From Mucilaginibacter straminoryzae (lineage in GTDB: Bacteria > Bacteroidota > Bacteroidia > Sphingobacteriales > Sphingobacteriaceae), in assembly GCF_022953055.1 (NCBI RefSeq), contig NZ_JALJEJ010000002.1:778692-842691 (forward strand): 64,000 nt of DNA. The letters are read 5' to 3'. The notes beneath the pieces were generated by a model. That model saw nothing but the letters and a program-made list of their open reading frames with translations, ran no database searches and was not told the origin of the DNA. This document shows, piece after piece, positions 26,665-35,673 of the stretch (position 1 is its first letter; each line of letters begins with the position of its first letter). The translations under genes were made by a program, and so were the position numbers.

Positions 26665-27678
26665 ATGAGTTATAATGGCTTGAATGGCTCCCGAAAAGAA
26701 CGAGCTAAATATCTGAATACCGTCCCAACGGACGAGGCCATGGGAAAGCTGTTCCCGATCCTGATCGAATCGATCACCAACAAAGCGGAGAATACGCCTA
26801 AAAAGCAACTGGGCCCTTTCAGAACAGATCCTAAAGTTTACCAGAATACACCGGCTTCGGGTTTGAGAATTACCTGGATGGGCCATTCCGGGATATTGAT
26901 CGAAATTGACGGTAAGCGTATCCTTACAGACCCGGTATGGAGCGCGAGGGCATCTTTTACGCAAATGATCGGGCCGAAAAGGTTTTTCCCTGCTCCGCTC
27001 CCATTAGCTGAACTGCCCGAATTAGATGCGGTGCTGATTTCGCATGACCATTATGACCATTTAGATACCGCAACCATCCGTTTCTTTGCGGATAAACAAA
27101 CGCCTTTCTTCTGCTCGCTCGGGGTAGGTTTTTATCTCGAAAAATGGGGAATAGCCAAAAGCCGCATTAGTGAGATGGATTGGGGCGATAAAGCCAGCAT
27201 AGGCGATGTGCAACTTACGTCCTGCCCAACAAGGCATTTTTCTGGCAGGGGAATTACACACCGGAACGAGACCCTTTGGGCTGCCTTTGCCATCCGCGGG
27301 CCGAAACATAATATTTACTACGGGGCAGATTCCGGCTGGTTCAACGGCTTTGAAGAAATCGGTAATGCCTACGGCCCGTTTGATTTAACCATGCTGGAAA
27401 TTGGCGCTTACGGAAAATACTGGCCTGATATTCACATGGGCCCTTTAAGCGCGGTTAATGCACATAAGGCCTTAAAAGGCAAAGTAATGATGCCGATACA
27501 CTGGGGAACGTTTAACCTGGCACCCCACGCATGGTACGAACCTATTGAAAAACTACTCCCTCTTGCTGAGCGACAAAACCTTACCCTTTTTGTTCCGGAA
27601 CCGGGCGCGCCTACAGAGGTTGACGGAGCGGCTTTTAATTCGGGATGGTGGCGAAAGTTTATGAGTGAGACAAAATAA
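26665..27678 (+). CDS. MBL-fold metallohydrolase (UlaG/NAPE-PLD-like)
   Basis: 337 aa. The metal-binding motif S-H-D-H-Y-D-H-L lies near residue 130, with further ligands in T-R-H-F-S-G-R-G and Y-G-A-D-S-G-W and the C-terminal P-I-H-W-G-T-F. This matches the beta-lactamase-fold group that includes UlaG lactonase and N-acyl-phosphatidylethanolamine phospholipase D. The substrate is unknown. It starts at ATG 26665, coupled to the alpha/beta hydrolase. Confidence 0.88.
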   Translation: MSYNGLNGSRKERAKYLNTVPTDEAMGKLFPILIESITNKAENTPKKQLGPFRTDPKVYQNTPASGLRITWMGHSGILIEIDGKRILTDPVWSARASFTQMIGPKRFFPAPLPLAELPELDAVLISHDHYDHLDTATIRFFADKQTPFFCSLGVGFYLEKWGIAKSRISEMDWGDKASIGDVQLTSCPTRHFSGRGITHRNETLWAAFAIRGPKHNIYYGADSGWFNGFEEIGNAYGPFDLTMLEIGAYGKYWPDIHMGPLSAVNAHKALKGKVMMPIHWGTFNLAPHAWYEPIEKLLPLAERQNLTLFVPEPGAPTEVDGAAFNSGWWRKFMSETK

Positions 27679-27738
27679 TTCAATTACTATTTAAATAAAT
27701 CTATCTTTTTACCGCGCATTACAAATTTTTCTCTAACA

Positions 27739-27840
27739 GCAGTTGCTCGGCTGTTGCCGAGTGACGATTATTCAAGTAACTGTGGTGTGTCGTTCACAGT
27801 ATTAAAGAGACACGAGGTGTCGTGCCTCTACAGAAACAGT
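27739..27840. repeat. dispersed repeat block downstream of tldE copy 1
   Basis: Contains GCAGTTGCTCGGC..GCCGAGTGAC, the stretch GTGGTGTGTCGTTCACAGTA, and the hairpin AGAGACACGAGGTGTCGTGCCTCT. A close copy in the same orientation is at 38365-38467, and related inverted material is at 63490-63720. Confidence 0.75.
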
Positions 27841-27871
27841 AGAATATGTTCGAAGACAACCCTATAAAACG

Positions 27872-27893
27872 AAAAGGCCCCTTGCGGGGCCCT
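27872..27893 (-). terminator. terminator of tldE copy 1
   Basis: On the minus strand GGGCCCC-GCAA-GGGGCC is followed by TTTTCGTTTT. The same terminator core, with the same CAAGACAAG flank, follows the other tldE copy at 63434-63457, so the duplication extends past the genes. Confidence 0.8.
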
Positions 27894-27921
27894 TGTCTTG
27901 TCTCTTGATTCTTGTTTCTGA

Positions 27922-29262
27922 CTACACTGCGTCTGAAAGCGAGCTGAAAGTAAAGTCGCGGATTTTCATTGGCGGGATTAACGCACTTTGGAAAGATTCA
28001 CCGCTTACTGTACGCTCGGGTTTGCCCAAAGCTTCCAGGTTATTCAGCATTATGACCGGGCTCTCGTTAAAACGGAAGTTTTTCACCGGGAACTTGATCT
28101 GGCCGTTTTCAATGTAGAAAGTGCCATCGCGGGTAAGGCCTGTATACAACAGCGTTTGCGGATCCACAGGGCGGATATACCATAAACGGGTAACCAGGAT
28201 CCCCTTCTCTGTACTTTTGATCAGATCTTCGAGCGATGCATCGCCACCTTCCATAATCACACCGCTTGGACCAGGGACAGGCTTTACCCCTTTTTTCTGC
28301 GCCCAATAACGCGAATAGAAAAGATTTTTAATTACTCCTTTTTCAATCCAACTGATCTTCTCCTGCGGAAGCCCCTCGCCGCTCCATGTGCTGGTAGGCA
28401 TTCGCGGATCCTGCGGGTCTGAATAAATGTTCACCCTCTCATCCAGCAATTTCTCACCCAACTTAGTACCGCCGCCTTTTTTACTTAAAAAGCTACGGCC
28501 TTCGTCTGCACTGCGCGCATCCAAACCACCGTAGAGATTTTCGAGTAATACCACGCCTGCAGCCGGTTCCAGTATCACGGTATATTTGCCAGGCTCTAAT
28601 GCTTTGGCACCTGCCGAACCTGACGCCTTTTTACCGGCAATCTGGCTTAGCTTCAAGGTATCCATATCATTAAAATCTTCAAAATCGCGGCTGGCGTAAC
28701 CAGAACCGGCACCATCCGTAGTGCGCATGGTGATAGAGAAGTTAATGTCTGACGATTTGTTGTAGGCAAACAACCCTTTCGAGTTCATCATTGCCGAGAA
28801 CGCACCCTGATTTTGCAAAAAGCCTGCAGCGGTAAGTTTACCGTCTTTTGCTACCTGCAAACTTTGCGCAACCATATCTGTGCGCTGTTTGGGTGTCATG
28901 TCGCCGGTTTTCTGGTCGTACAGCCTGGGGCTTGGCGCTGCAAAGTTCTGCGGACCGAGCATCGGCATATATTCCGGGTTCTCCGGTGCCAGTTGCGCCA
29001 GCTCTTCCGAACGGCGTACGGCAGATTCTATTGATTTATCATCATATTCATTGAGCGTAACAACGCCTAATTTCTTACCAAAGGCAGACGAAATAACCAT
29101 GCTGGTTTGGCTTACCGAACCGCTGGTAGAAACTGAATTGCGGGCATAGCGGATATTACCGCCTACTGAACCGTTGAAATTTATTTCGCATTCATCGGCC
29201 TTAGAAAAACTCAGGGCTTTTTTCATCAGCGCCTGTGCTTCTTCCTGACTAAATATTGCCAT
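27922..29262 (-). CDS. tldE: TldE/PmbA-family metalloprotease partner subunit (copy 1)
   Basis: 446 aa, ATG start, no signal peptide. It has the TldD/PmbA fold order: N-terminal domain I (S-F-S-K-A-D-E-C-E-I-N-F), the V-R-R-S-E-E-L-A-Q-L-A-P-E-N-P segment, and C-terminal domain (M-E-G-G-D-A-S-L-E-D-L-I-K-S-T-E-K-G-I-L-V-T-R-L-W-Y). No HExxxH is seen, as expected of the non-metal TldE subunit. It begins 6 bp after tldD copy 1. Its paralogue at 62069-63400 is very similar along the full length. Confidence 0.9.
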   Translation of the reverse strand: MAIFSQEEAQALMKKALSFSKADECEINFNGSVGGNIRYARNSVSTSGSVSQTSMVISSAFGKKLGVVTLNEYDDKSIESAVRRSEELAQLAPENPEYMPMLGPQNFAAPSPRLYDQKTGDMTPKQRTDMVAQSLQVAKDGKLTAAGFLQNQGAFSAMMNSKGLFAYNKSSDINFSITMRTTDGAGSGYASRDFEDFNDMDTLKLSQIAGKKASGSAGAKALEPGKYTVILEPAAGVVLLENLYGGLDARSADEGRSFLSKKGGGTKLGEKLLDERVNIYSDPQDPRMPTSTWSGEGLPQEKISWIEKGVIKNLFYSRYWAQKKGVKPVPGPSGVIMEGGDASLEDLIKSTEKGILVTRLWYIRPVDPQTLLYTGLTRDGTFYIENGQIKFPVKNFRFNESPVIMLNNLEALGKPERTVSGESFQSALIPPMKIRDFTFSSLSDAV

Positions 29263-29268
29263 AACGAT

Positions 29269-30909
29269 TTAGATTTTTCTTGCTGTGTTGATAATATTAA
29301 CTCCATTAAAACGGGTAGTGGCAGAACCGTGTGATACGGCGCTCACCTGCTCTGGCTGACCCTTTCCATCAAAGAATGAGCCGCCGAGACGGTAATCGCG
29401 CTGATCGCAGATCGCCGAGCACGAGTTCCAAAACTCCTGGGTGTTCGACTGGTAAGCCACATCGTTCAGCATACCGACAATTTTGCCGTTGCGAACTTCG
29501 TAGTACAGTTGACCGCTGAACTGGAAGTTATAACGCTGCTGATCAATAGAGAATGAGCTATCGCCGATGATGTAAATGCCTTTTTCTACGTTCTTGATCA
29601 TTTCCTGCGGTGTAAGCGGTGTTTTACCGGCCTGCAGACTGATGTTTGGCATGCGCTGGAATTGCACGTCGCTCCAGCTGTCTGCAAAGCAACAGCCCTG
29701 TGAAGCATTTAGCCCGATGATATGTGCCTGATCACGGATGGTTTGGTAATTCACCAAAATGCCATCTTTAATAATATCCCATTTGCCGCATTTTACGCCT
29801 TCGTCGTCGTAACCGACAGCTCCAAGCGAACCCGGCTGCAATTTATCAGCAACAATATTTACATGTTTGCTGCCGAAGTTAAACTTGCCAGATTTCCATT
29901 TATCCAGCGTAAGGAAGCTGGTACCTGCAAAGTTAGCCTCGTAGCCCAATACGCGGTCCAGTTCTGAAGGGTGACCAACAGATTCGTGGATGGTTAACCA
30001 CAGGTTGCTCGGGTCCAGGATCAGGTCATACTTTCCTGGCTCTACAGATTTTGCTTTCAGCTTTTCACCACCCTGCGCACCGGCCAGGCCCGCATCTTCG
30101 ATCATATCATAACGGTCGCGGTATAACATGGTTGGCATACCTTTTATCTTGTCGCTGTCACGCGGGATCACGTATTCGTATCCCATGCCACGCGGTGCGC
30201 TCAAGGCATTCCTTGTTTCGAACTTGCCGGTAGCAGGATCTATTTTGGTAGCAAAAAAAGTAGGCCAGATGCGGTGTACGTCCTGATCAATATAGGAACC
30301 ATCGGTAGAAGCAAAATACTTCTGTTCGTTTACCAGGAAGATTACTGAGGTAATGTAGTTGGCACCGGCTTTCATAGCGGTGTCGTTCACTTTCAACAGC
30401 AGGTCTACCTTATCTTTAATCGGCACTTCAAAGCCGTTCTTTTCAATTGGGGTTTTCCAGCTTACTTCGCCGTAACCCTTTTGTGGCGCTAACTGAACAG
30501 GTTCTGATTGTATACGTGCGTTTTCTTTGGCAATGGCCACCGCTTCGTAGGCTGCACGCGCAATGCTGTCGTTATCCATTTTATCGGTAGCGGCGAAGCC
30601 CCAGCAACCGTTGGCCAGTACGCGGATACCCATACCGTAAGATTCGGTGTTAACCACGTTCTGAACTTTGTTTTCGCGGGTTACCACGAACTGCCTTAAA
30701 TAACGGCCTATACGCACATCTGTATAACTGGCGCCCTTAGAACGGGCCGCATTAAGTGCAATATCGGCCATGCGTTTTTTAACCGCTACATCTATACCTC
30801 CGTGAAGCGCAGCCTCTGCCGAAATTGGCGCACCGATAACAGGAATCCTGCTGAGCATGGCTCCTCCGAAGCCCATGCCGGTGAGATAAAGAAAATCTTT
30901 CCTTTTCAA
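29269..30909 (-). CDS. tldD: TldD-family metalloprotease with Tat-like N-terminus (copy 1)
   Basis: 546 aa. The putative zinc motif H-E-S-V-G-H (HExxxH) starts at about residue 308. The N-terminus M-K-R-K-D-F-L-Y-L-T-G-M-G-F-G-G-A-M-L-S resembles a twin-arginine signal (R-K variant). The start must be TTG at 30909-30907: an in-frame TAA lies six codons upstream and no ATG intervenes. E. coli TldD/E processes microcin B17 and CcdA in the cytoplasm; export here would be different. The C-terminal Cys ligand expected from E. coli aligns with Asp (F-F-D-G-K-G-Q), an inference by eye. tldE follows after 6 bp. Confidence 0.9.
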   Translation of the reverse strand: MKRKDFLYLTGMGFGGAMLSRIPVIGAPISAEAALHGGIDVAVKKRMADIALNAARSKGASYTDVRIGRYLRQFVVTRENKVQNVVNTESYGMGIRVLANGCWGFAATDKMDNDSIARAAYEAVAIAKENARIQSEPVQLAPQKGYGEVSWKTPIEKNGFEVPIKDKVDLLLKVNDTAMKAGANYITSVIFLVNEQKYFASTDGSYIDQDVHRIWPTFFATKIDPATGKFETRNALSAPRGMGYEYVIPRDSDKIKGMPTMLYRDRYDMIEDAGLAGAQGGEKLKAKSVEPGKYDLILDPSNLWLTIHESVGHPSELDRVLGYEANFAGTSFLTLDKWKSGKFNFGSKHVNIVADKLQPGSLGAVGYDDEGVKCGKWDIIKDGILVNYQTIRDQAHIIGLNASQGCCFADSWSDVQFQRMPNISLQAGKTPLTPQEMIKNVEKGIYIIGDSSFSIDQQRYNFQFSGQLYYEVRNGKIVGMLNDVAYQSNTQEFWNSCSAICDQRDYRLGGSFFDGKGQPEQVSAVSHGSATTRFNGVNIINTARKI

Positions 30910-30982
30910 AATGAGAGAGTTGTTTTAGTGAATACTGTACCTTAAACGATGTCAGTTAGCAACAGCTGAGCTAAATATAATA

Positions 30983-30996
30983 TTTGCCCGGGCAAA
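30983..30996. promoter_or_regulatory. 14-bp perfect palindrome upstream of tldD copy 1
   Basis: TTTGCCCGGGCAAA, 74 bp upstream of the tldD copy 1 start, in an otherwise AT-rich region. Possibly an operator; no second copy was found beside the other tldD genes, though a partial TGCCCGGGTA lies near 34965. Confidence 0.3.
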
Positions 30997-31100
30997 AAAC
31001 AACAGAATTATAGTATTACTAAAAATTCTTCGGGAAGAATTAAAAGCTGTCTACGCGAAATGAATGGGATTTAAGGATTTCCCCCTTTCACCCGGAAATA

Positions 31101-31122
31101 AAAAAACCGGCGCGAGGCCGGT
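31101..31122 (-). terminator. parC terminator
   Basis: On the minus strand AACCGGCC-TCGC-GCCGGTT is followed by a seven-T run, 19 bp after the parC stop. It separates parC from tldD copy 1. Confidence 0.85.
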
Positions 31123-31141
31123 TGTCAAGAATTTATGAAAA

Positions 31142-33898
31142 TCAGAACAGGCCTAACTGCCCTTTATCATCCATTTCAATATCATCGGGATTGGTAATCT
31201 CAAGGCTGATATCCTTTACCGGTTTCTTTTCCTCAGCCGGGGGAGCTAAAGGCGAGGGATTACTTTCTGTTACCAGCGCTTCTTCCGGCGGTGAATCGCC
31301 TTCCGGCTTAGCTTCAACTGCCGTTACTGTCGGCTCGGTTACTTCTACCGAATCCGGCGCCGGGTCTGGCACATCTTCTGCATCATCATGTTCTGCTACC
31401 AGCTCGATGGTTTGGATGGTGTGCGCCGATAAACGGTTACCCATGGCCTTCATGCCTTTTATATCAATCAGGTCGGTAAGGTTTAATTCAACCAATTCCG
31501 GCACCAGCGTTTTGCCTTTCAACTGCTCTACTTTTACAATAGGCTGCGCCGCGCCGGATATCAATACCAGCTTTGAACCCGCTTCTTCACTGATAATGCT
31601 GGTTTGCCTTCCAATTGCCGTGTTCTCGAACACAAAACGTTTCACCAGGTAGTTTTTCGACTTACCATCGTAATGTACCACTGCATAAACTTTCTCCGGA
31701 TCATACTTCTCGATCAGGATCATTTTGTCATCGAAGTGGTTATTCAGGTCGAAGCTGGTCAGCTCATAAATCCCGCTGCTCATAACGGTAAGGATACGGT
31801 CTTCGCCATCAAATTCGCCCAGGAGCGTACCGCGACCGTCGGCATTCAGGCGGCGAAGCACATCATCATACCAGATCTTCCGTCCGGAGAGCGTGGACAC
31901 GCCCTTGCTTTTTAGAAGGATCTTCTTAACCGGATACTTCGTGACGATGTTCCCCATACTGCCACGACCTTTAATAGCGATCTGCGCAAAGTCTTCATCA
32001 AACTGTAGTTTCTTCAGTTTTGAATGCGGCTTCAATTGGATGTTTACAACCTCGGCTTCGCCATTAGGATTAGCGCTGAAGTAAAGCACTTTCGTACCCT
32101 TGCTGCCTTTAGTTAAATCGTATTCCTTATCGCGCGTAACGCCCACCACGGCAAAACGCTTAATGTAAGAAACGCCACTCTGACCATCTTTATAGATCAT
32201 ATTATAGATGGTACGCTCGTCGTTCTTTTTAAATACTGCGGCATGGATAATGCCTTTACCGACGAAGACTTTATCCTGCACTTTGGTGATCATGCAGCGG
32301 CCGTCTTCGCGGAACACGATAATCTCGTCAATATCAGAACAGTCGCAAATAAACTCGTCTTTCTTCAGGGTTGTACCGATGAAGCCATCTTCGCGGTTCA
32401 CATATAGTTTCACGTTGGCCAGGGCTACCTGCGTAGCTTCCACTTTATCAAAGGTGCGCAGCTCGGTTTTACGCTCGCGGCCCTTGCCATATTTCTCTTT
32501 GAGGCGCTCGAACCAGGCGATGGCATAGTCTGTCAGGTGTCTCAGATGGTGCTTAACCTCTTTGATCTCCTGCTCCAACGCCTTCATCTGCTCATCCGCT
32601 TTTTTTACGTCGAAGCGGGTGATACTGCTCATGGGTTTATCAATCAGCCTTTTATAATCTTCGGGCAAAATGGCACGATAAAACTGCGGGAAGAATGGTT
32701 CGAAAAGTTTATTCAACACCTCGACTACCGTATCAAAGTTTCCTGAATTTTCATATTCAGGATTTTTATACATGCCTTCCTGGATAAATATTTTCAGTAA
32801 GGAACTGAAGAATATTTTCTCCTGCAACTCCTTCAGCCTGATCTCCAGTTCCTGCTTTAACAGGCTTTGGGTGAACAGCGTACTTTCGGTCAGGATATCG
32901 TTCACACTCATAAAGTGCGGCTTATCCTGTTTGATGACGCAAGTATTCGGCGAGATAGAAATTTCACAGTCGGTAAAGGCGTAAAGCGCATCGATGGTTA
33001 CGTCCGGAGAAATACCCGGCGCCAGATGCACCACAATCTCTACGTTTTGCGCGGTGTTATCCTCTATCTTTTTAATCTTGATCTTGCCCTTATCATTTGC
33101 AGAGATCACACTGTCAATCAATCCACCTGTTGTAGTGGTGAAAGGGATCTCTGTAATAGCGAGCGTTTTTTTATCGCGCTCCACAATTTTAGCGCGCACT
33201 CGAACTTTACCCCCGCGCTGTCCTTCGTTATAGGCAGAGCAATCTGCCATACCGCCGGTAGGGAAATCGGGTACCAGGTTTGGCCGGTTGCCACGAAGCA
33301 CTTCGATAGAGGCATCAATCAGCTCGATGAAATTATGGGGCAGAATTTTAGTTGCCAAACCAACGGCGATACCATCTGCACCCTGGGCCAGCAGTAAAGG
33401 GAACTTTACGGGCAGGGTGATGGGCTCTTTGTTACGGCCATCATAACTGGCCTGCCAAACCGTGGTATCTGGGTTGAAGACAACCTCATTGGCAAACTTG
33501 GAAAGTCGGGCTTCGATATAACGCGGGGCCGCGGCAGAGTCGCCGGTTACCGGGTCGCCCCAGTTGCCCTGGCAATCGATCAGCAGGTTTTTCTGGCCGA
33601 TCTGCACCATGGCATCACCGATAGAAGCGTCGCCATGGGGGTGATACTTCATGGTGTTACCGATAACGTTTGCTGCTTTGTTAAAGCGGCCGTCGTCCAT
33701 CTCTTTTAACGAGTGCAGGATACGGCGTTGTACGGGTTTTAAACCGTCGTTAATATGCGGTACGGCACGGTCCAGAATTACGTATGAAGCGTAATCCAGG
33801 AACCAGTTTTCGTACAAACCATCCAGCGAGATGGTGTTATGCATATTGGTATCTTGTTCGCCGGAAGCGGGGAATTCCGGAGTAAGTTCTTCACTCAT
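31142..33898 (-). CDS. parC: DNA topoisomerase IV subunit A
   Basis: Type IIA topoisomerase breakage-reunion subunit, 918 aa. The N-terminal winged-helix region has D-G-L-K-P-V-Q-R-R-I-L and K-Y-H-P-H-G-D, and catalytic Tyr127 is in A-P-R-Y-I-E-A-R-L-S-K. The C-terminal beta-propeller part is followed by an acidic Pro/Glu-rich tail (A-P-D-S-V-E-V-T-E-P-T-V) of about 70 residues. ATG 33898 (M-S-E-E-L) was chosen; a start 14 codons upstream would be atypical. Its partner parE lies 13.5 kb away on the other strand. Confidence 0.95.
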   Translation of the reverse strand: MSEELTPEFPASGEQDTNMHNTISLDGLYENWFLDYASYVILDRAVPHINDGLKPVQRRILHSLKEMDDGRFNKAANVIGNTMKYHPHGDASIGDAMVQIGQKNLLIDCQGNWGDPVTGDSAAAPRYIEARLSKFANEVVFNPDTTVWQASYDGRNKEPITLPVKFPLLLAQGADGIAVGLATKILPHNFIELIDASIEVLRGNRPNLVPDFPTGGMADCSAYNEGQRGGKVRVRAKIVERDKKTLAITEIPFTTTTGGLIDSVISANDKGKIKIKKIEDNTAQNVEIVVHLAPGISPDVTIDALYAFTDCEISISPNTCVIKQDKPHFMSVNDILTESTLFTQSLLKQELEIRLKELQEKIFFSSLLKIFIQEGMYKNPEYENSGNFDTVVEVLNKLFEPFFPQFYRAILPEDYKRLIDKPMSSITRFDVKKADEQMKALEQEIKEVKHHLRHLTDYAIAWFERLKEKYGKGRERKTELRTFDKVEATQVALANVKLYVNREDGFIGTTLKKDEFICDCSDIDEIIVFREDGRCMITKVQDKVFVGKGIIHAAVFKKNDERTIYNMIYKDGQSGVSYIKRFAVVGVTRDKEYDLTKGSKGTKVLYFSANPNGEAEVVNIQLKPHSKLKKLQFDEDFAQIAIKGRGSMGNIVTKYPVKKILLKSKGVSTLSGRKIWYDDVLRRLNADGRGTLLGEFDGEDRILTVMSSGIYELTSFDLNNHFDDKMILIEKYDPEKVYAVVHYDGKSKNYLVKRFVFENTAIGRQTSIISEEAGSKLVLISGAAQPIVKVEQLKGKTLVPELVELNLTDLIDIKGMKAMGNRLSAHTIQTIELVAEHDDAEDVPDPAPDSVEVTEPTVTAVEAKPEGDSPPEEALVTESNPSPLAPPAEEKKPVKDISLEITNPDDIEMDDKGQLGLF

Positions 33899-34211
33899 GC
33901 TTTGGCAAGTAATATAAAGGTGTAAATATACGTACAACACGCCATATTAGCCATACGGATGCTAATAATGTTGGTAAAAGGATATTGATTGGTATGGAGA
34001 ACAGCGTGCTGCTTCGGACGATTTAATCATCCGGCTGTTTAAGCACGCATTATAAATGCGCTAGTGAAAAGGCTTTTTTACATGCAACGAGAAGAAGATC
34101 CCTCGTTGCTCTCGGGATGACAGGAAAGGGAACTGTTATTGCTATCCAAGTGAGGCTATCTTTAACATCTTTTAACTAACAGGATATGAAACCTTGTTTT
34201 ATATTAGCCTG
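33899..34211. other. gap between divergent parC and CarboxypepD_reg gene
   Basis: 313 bp without a gene. It holds half of a type C repeat (34085-34121, GAGAAGAAGATCCCTCGTTG then CTCGGGATGAC) and a near-consensus -7 box TATCTTTA at about 34158 for the downstream gene. Nothing else was recognised. Confidence 0.5.
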
Positions 34212-34925
34212 ATGCGCTTCATCCTGACCTTACTATTTGTTATGTCTTCTTTCTTAGCTGTCGGGCAACAATTGCGCGGCCGTGTGTTTGAAGACAAAAC
34301 GCATACATCGCTGGCCGGAATTAAAGTAGTCAACACGCGGACGGCGGCTTCCGTGGTTACCAATAAAGACGGGTATTTTGAAATGGGGGTTAAGTTGAAT
34401 GATATGCTGGTGCTCTCAGGGTTTAATTACCAGCGGGACACCGTCATCATTACGGATCTCAAGACCACCGAATTTTTCATGGCGCCGGTAGGGCATATGC
34501 TTAACGAGGTGAAAGTAAAGGCATCAGAACAGGTGAACAAAACGGCTACCGCCCCTGTATTTGATAGAGACTATCACGGCCAGACTTTTCAGTACCAGAT
34601 CGACCCCAAAACAGGTGGCTATAAAGGCGGCGTTAATCTTCGTTTTTTCAACAATTCAGAAGAAAGGAAGCGAAAACGTGAACAGGAGATGATGGCGAAC
34701 GATGTGATCAGTACCGAGATCAGCAGGGTATTCAGCGAAGAAAATATCAGTAAATATGTGCCGTTGAAGGGGACGGAATTGAAAGCGTTCATCATCAGGT
34801 ACTCACCAGATATTAAAACTTACAAAAGCCCCGAATTTAATTTAAGCAGCTATCTTAACAACTGCTACAAGGCCTTTATGCAACTATCGCCCGAGCAAAG
34901 AATCAAAACTTCGATTTTTAATTGA
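34212..34925 (+). CDS. secreted protein with carboxypeptidase-regulatory-like domain
   Basis: 237 aa. Signal peptide M-R-F-I-L-T-L-L-F-V-M-S-S-F-L-A-V-G-Q. Then a CarboxypepD_reg-like beta-sandwich (G-R-V-F-E-D-K-T-H-T-S-L-A-G-I-K-V, T-N-K-D-G-Y-F-E-M) as found at the N-terminus of TonB-dependent receptors but here without a barrel. The C-terminal half is charged and helical. ATG 34212 was preferred over TTG 34194. The last 42 nt overlap the convergent membrane protein gene. Confidence 0.8.
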   Translation: MRFILTLLFVMSSFLAVGQQLRGRVFEDKTHTSLAGIKVVNTRTAASVVTNKDGYFEMGVKLNDMLVLSGFNYQRDTVIITDLKTTEFFMAPVGHMLNEVKVKASEQVNKTATAPVFDRDYHGQTFQYQIDPKTGGYKGGVNLRFFNNSEERKRKREQEMMANDVISTEISRVFSEENISKYVPLKGTELKAFIIRYSPDIKTYKSPEFNLSSYLNNCYKAFMQLSPEQRIKTSIFN

Positions 34926-35411
34926 TATATTTTTAAATCTACTCATCATTCCCTTGATGAACCTGCCCGGGTAAAAGTTTAATATGAAAAATGCAGTTAT
35001 AAATAATGCTGCGCAGGTAAAAGAAAAAAAAGCAGTGGAGATTGGGCGGTGATTATAATTAGATTGATCGAGCGCAAATAAAGGAGTTTCGGACGCGTAT
35101 TTTATCAACGCAATTGTATCTAAAATTATTCCTGCAAATATTCCCCAATAGCAGAATTTCTGATTTAGCTTCCACCACCGGTTAACCGGCACGATTAACC
35201 TTATCGGCAATCCTAAAATCAAACCCGTTAAAATCAGTACCGCTATAATTACCGAGCCATAAACAAATTGCCAGACCACCAAAGTTACCCAACCGTCAAT
35301 ACCGCCGTTGTAATCAACAAGACAAAAAAGGCTCCAGACGCAAAAAAGCGTGAGTGTTGCTGCAATGATCTGAAAGACAAGCGTAAGAAAAGGGACGATA
35401 CGATTCACCAT
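34884..35411 (-). CDS. hypothetical four-helix membrane protein
   Basis: 175 aa with four hydrophobic helices (about residues 7-30, 42-68, 83-103, 125-145). No recognised domain. The last 14 codons are antisense to the end of the preceding plus-strand gene (34884-34925). ATG start 35411. Likely an inner-membrane protein of unknown role. Confidence 0.65.
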   Translation of the reverse strand: MVNRIVPFLTLVFQIIAATLTLFCVWSLFCLVDYNGGIDGWVTLVVWQFVYGSVIIAVLILTGLILGLPIRLIVPVNRWWKLNQKFCYWGIFAGIILDTIALIKYASETPLFALDQSNYNHRPISTAFFSFTCAALFITAFFILNFYPGRFIKGMMSRFKNISIKNRSFDSLLGR

Positions 35412-35477
35412 CGAAAATAAGATTTTCTGCCAATACCCATCAATAAATCCTGACTTAAAAGTTGGAAAACCTATGGC

Positions 35478-35522
35478 GGGCCGGTAAAGTGGCGAATGTG
35501 GCGAACCGGCTTTTGCCGGCCA
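35478..35522. other. overlapping GC-rich hairpins upstream of tldD copy 2
   Basis: A CCGGC-TTTT-GCCGG stem (35506-35519) competes with a GGCCGG element (35479-35484) that could pair with the CCGGCC half. Possibly a terminator or leader structure in the 262-bp gap before tldD copy 2. Weakly supported. Confidence 0.3.
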
Positions 35523-35673
35523 GCTATAATTGTCGTGGCTATTAATGCTTTTGCTTTCTTATTAGCCAGGTGCGTACTACGTAAAAAAATCATGACTAAG
35601 TACTATTGGGCAGTAACCGATAATACACCAATAAACTAAATTATTATCTTGTACCAGCTAAATTTGAAACACT

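Noticed and set aside
31122..31652. Ser/Gly-rich plus-strand frame opposite the parC tail
   Set aside because: Composition is the complement of the acidic repetitive ParC tail; no start signal or domain.
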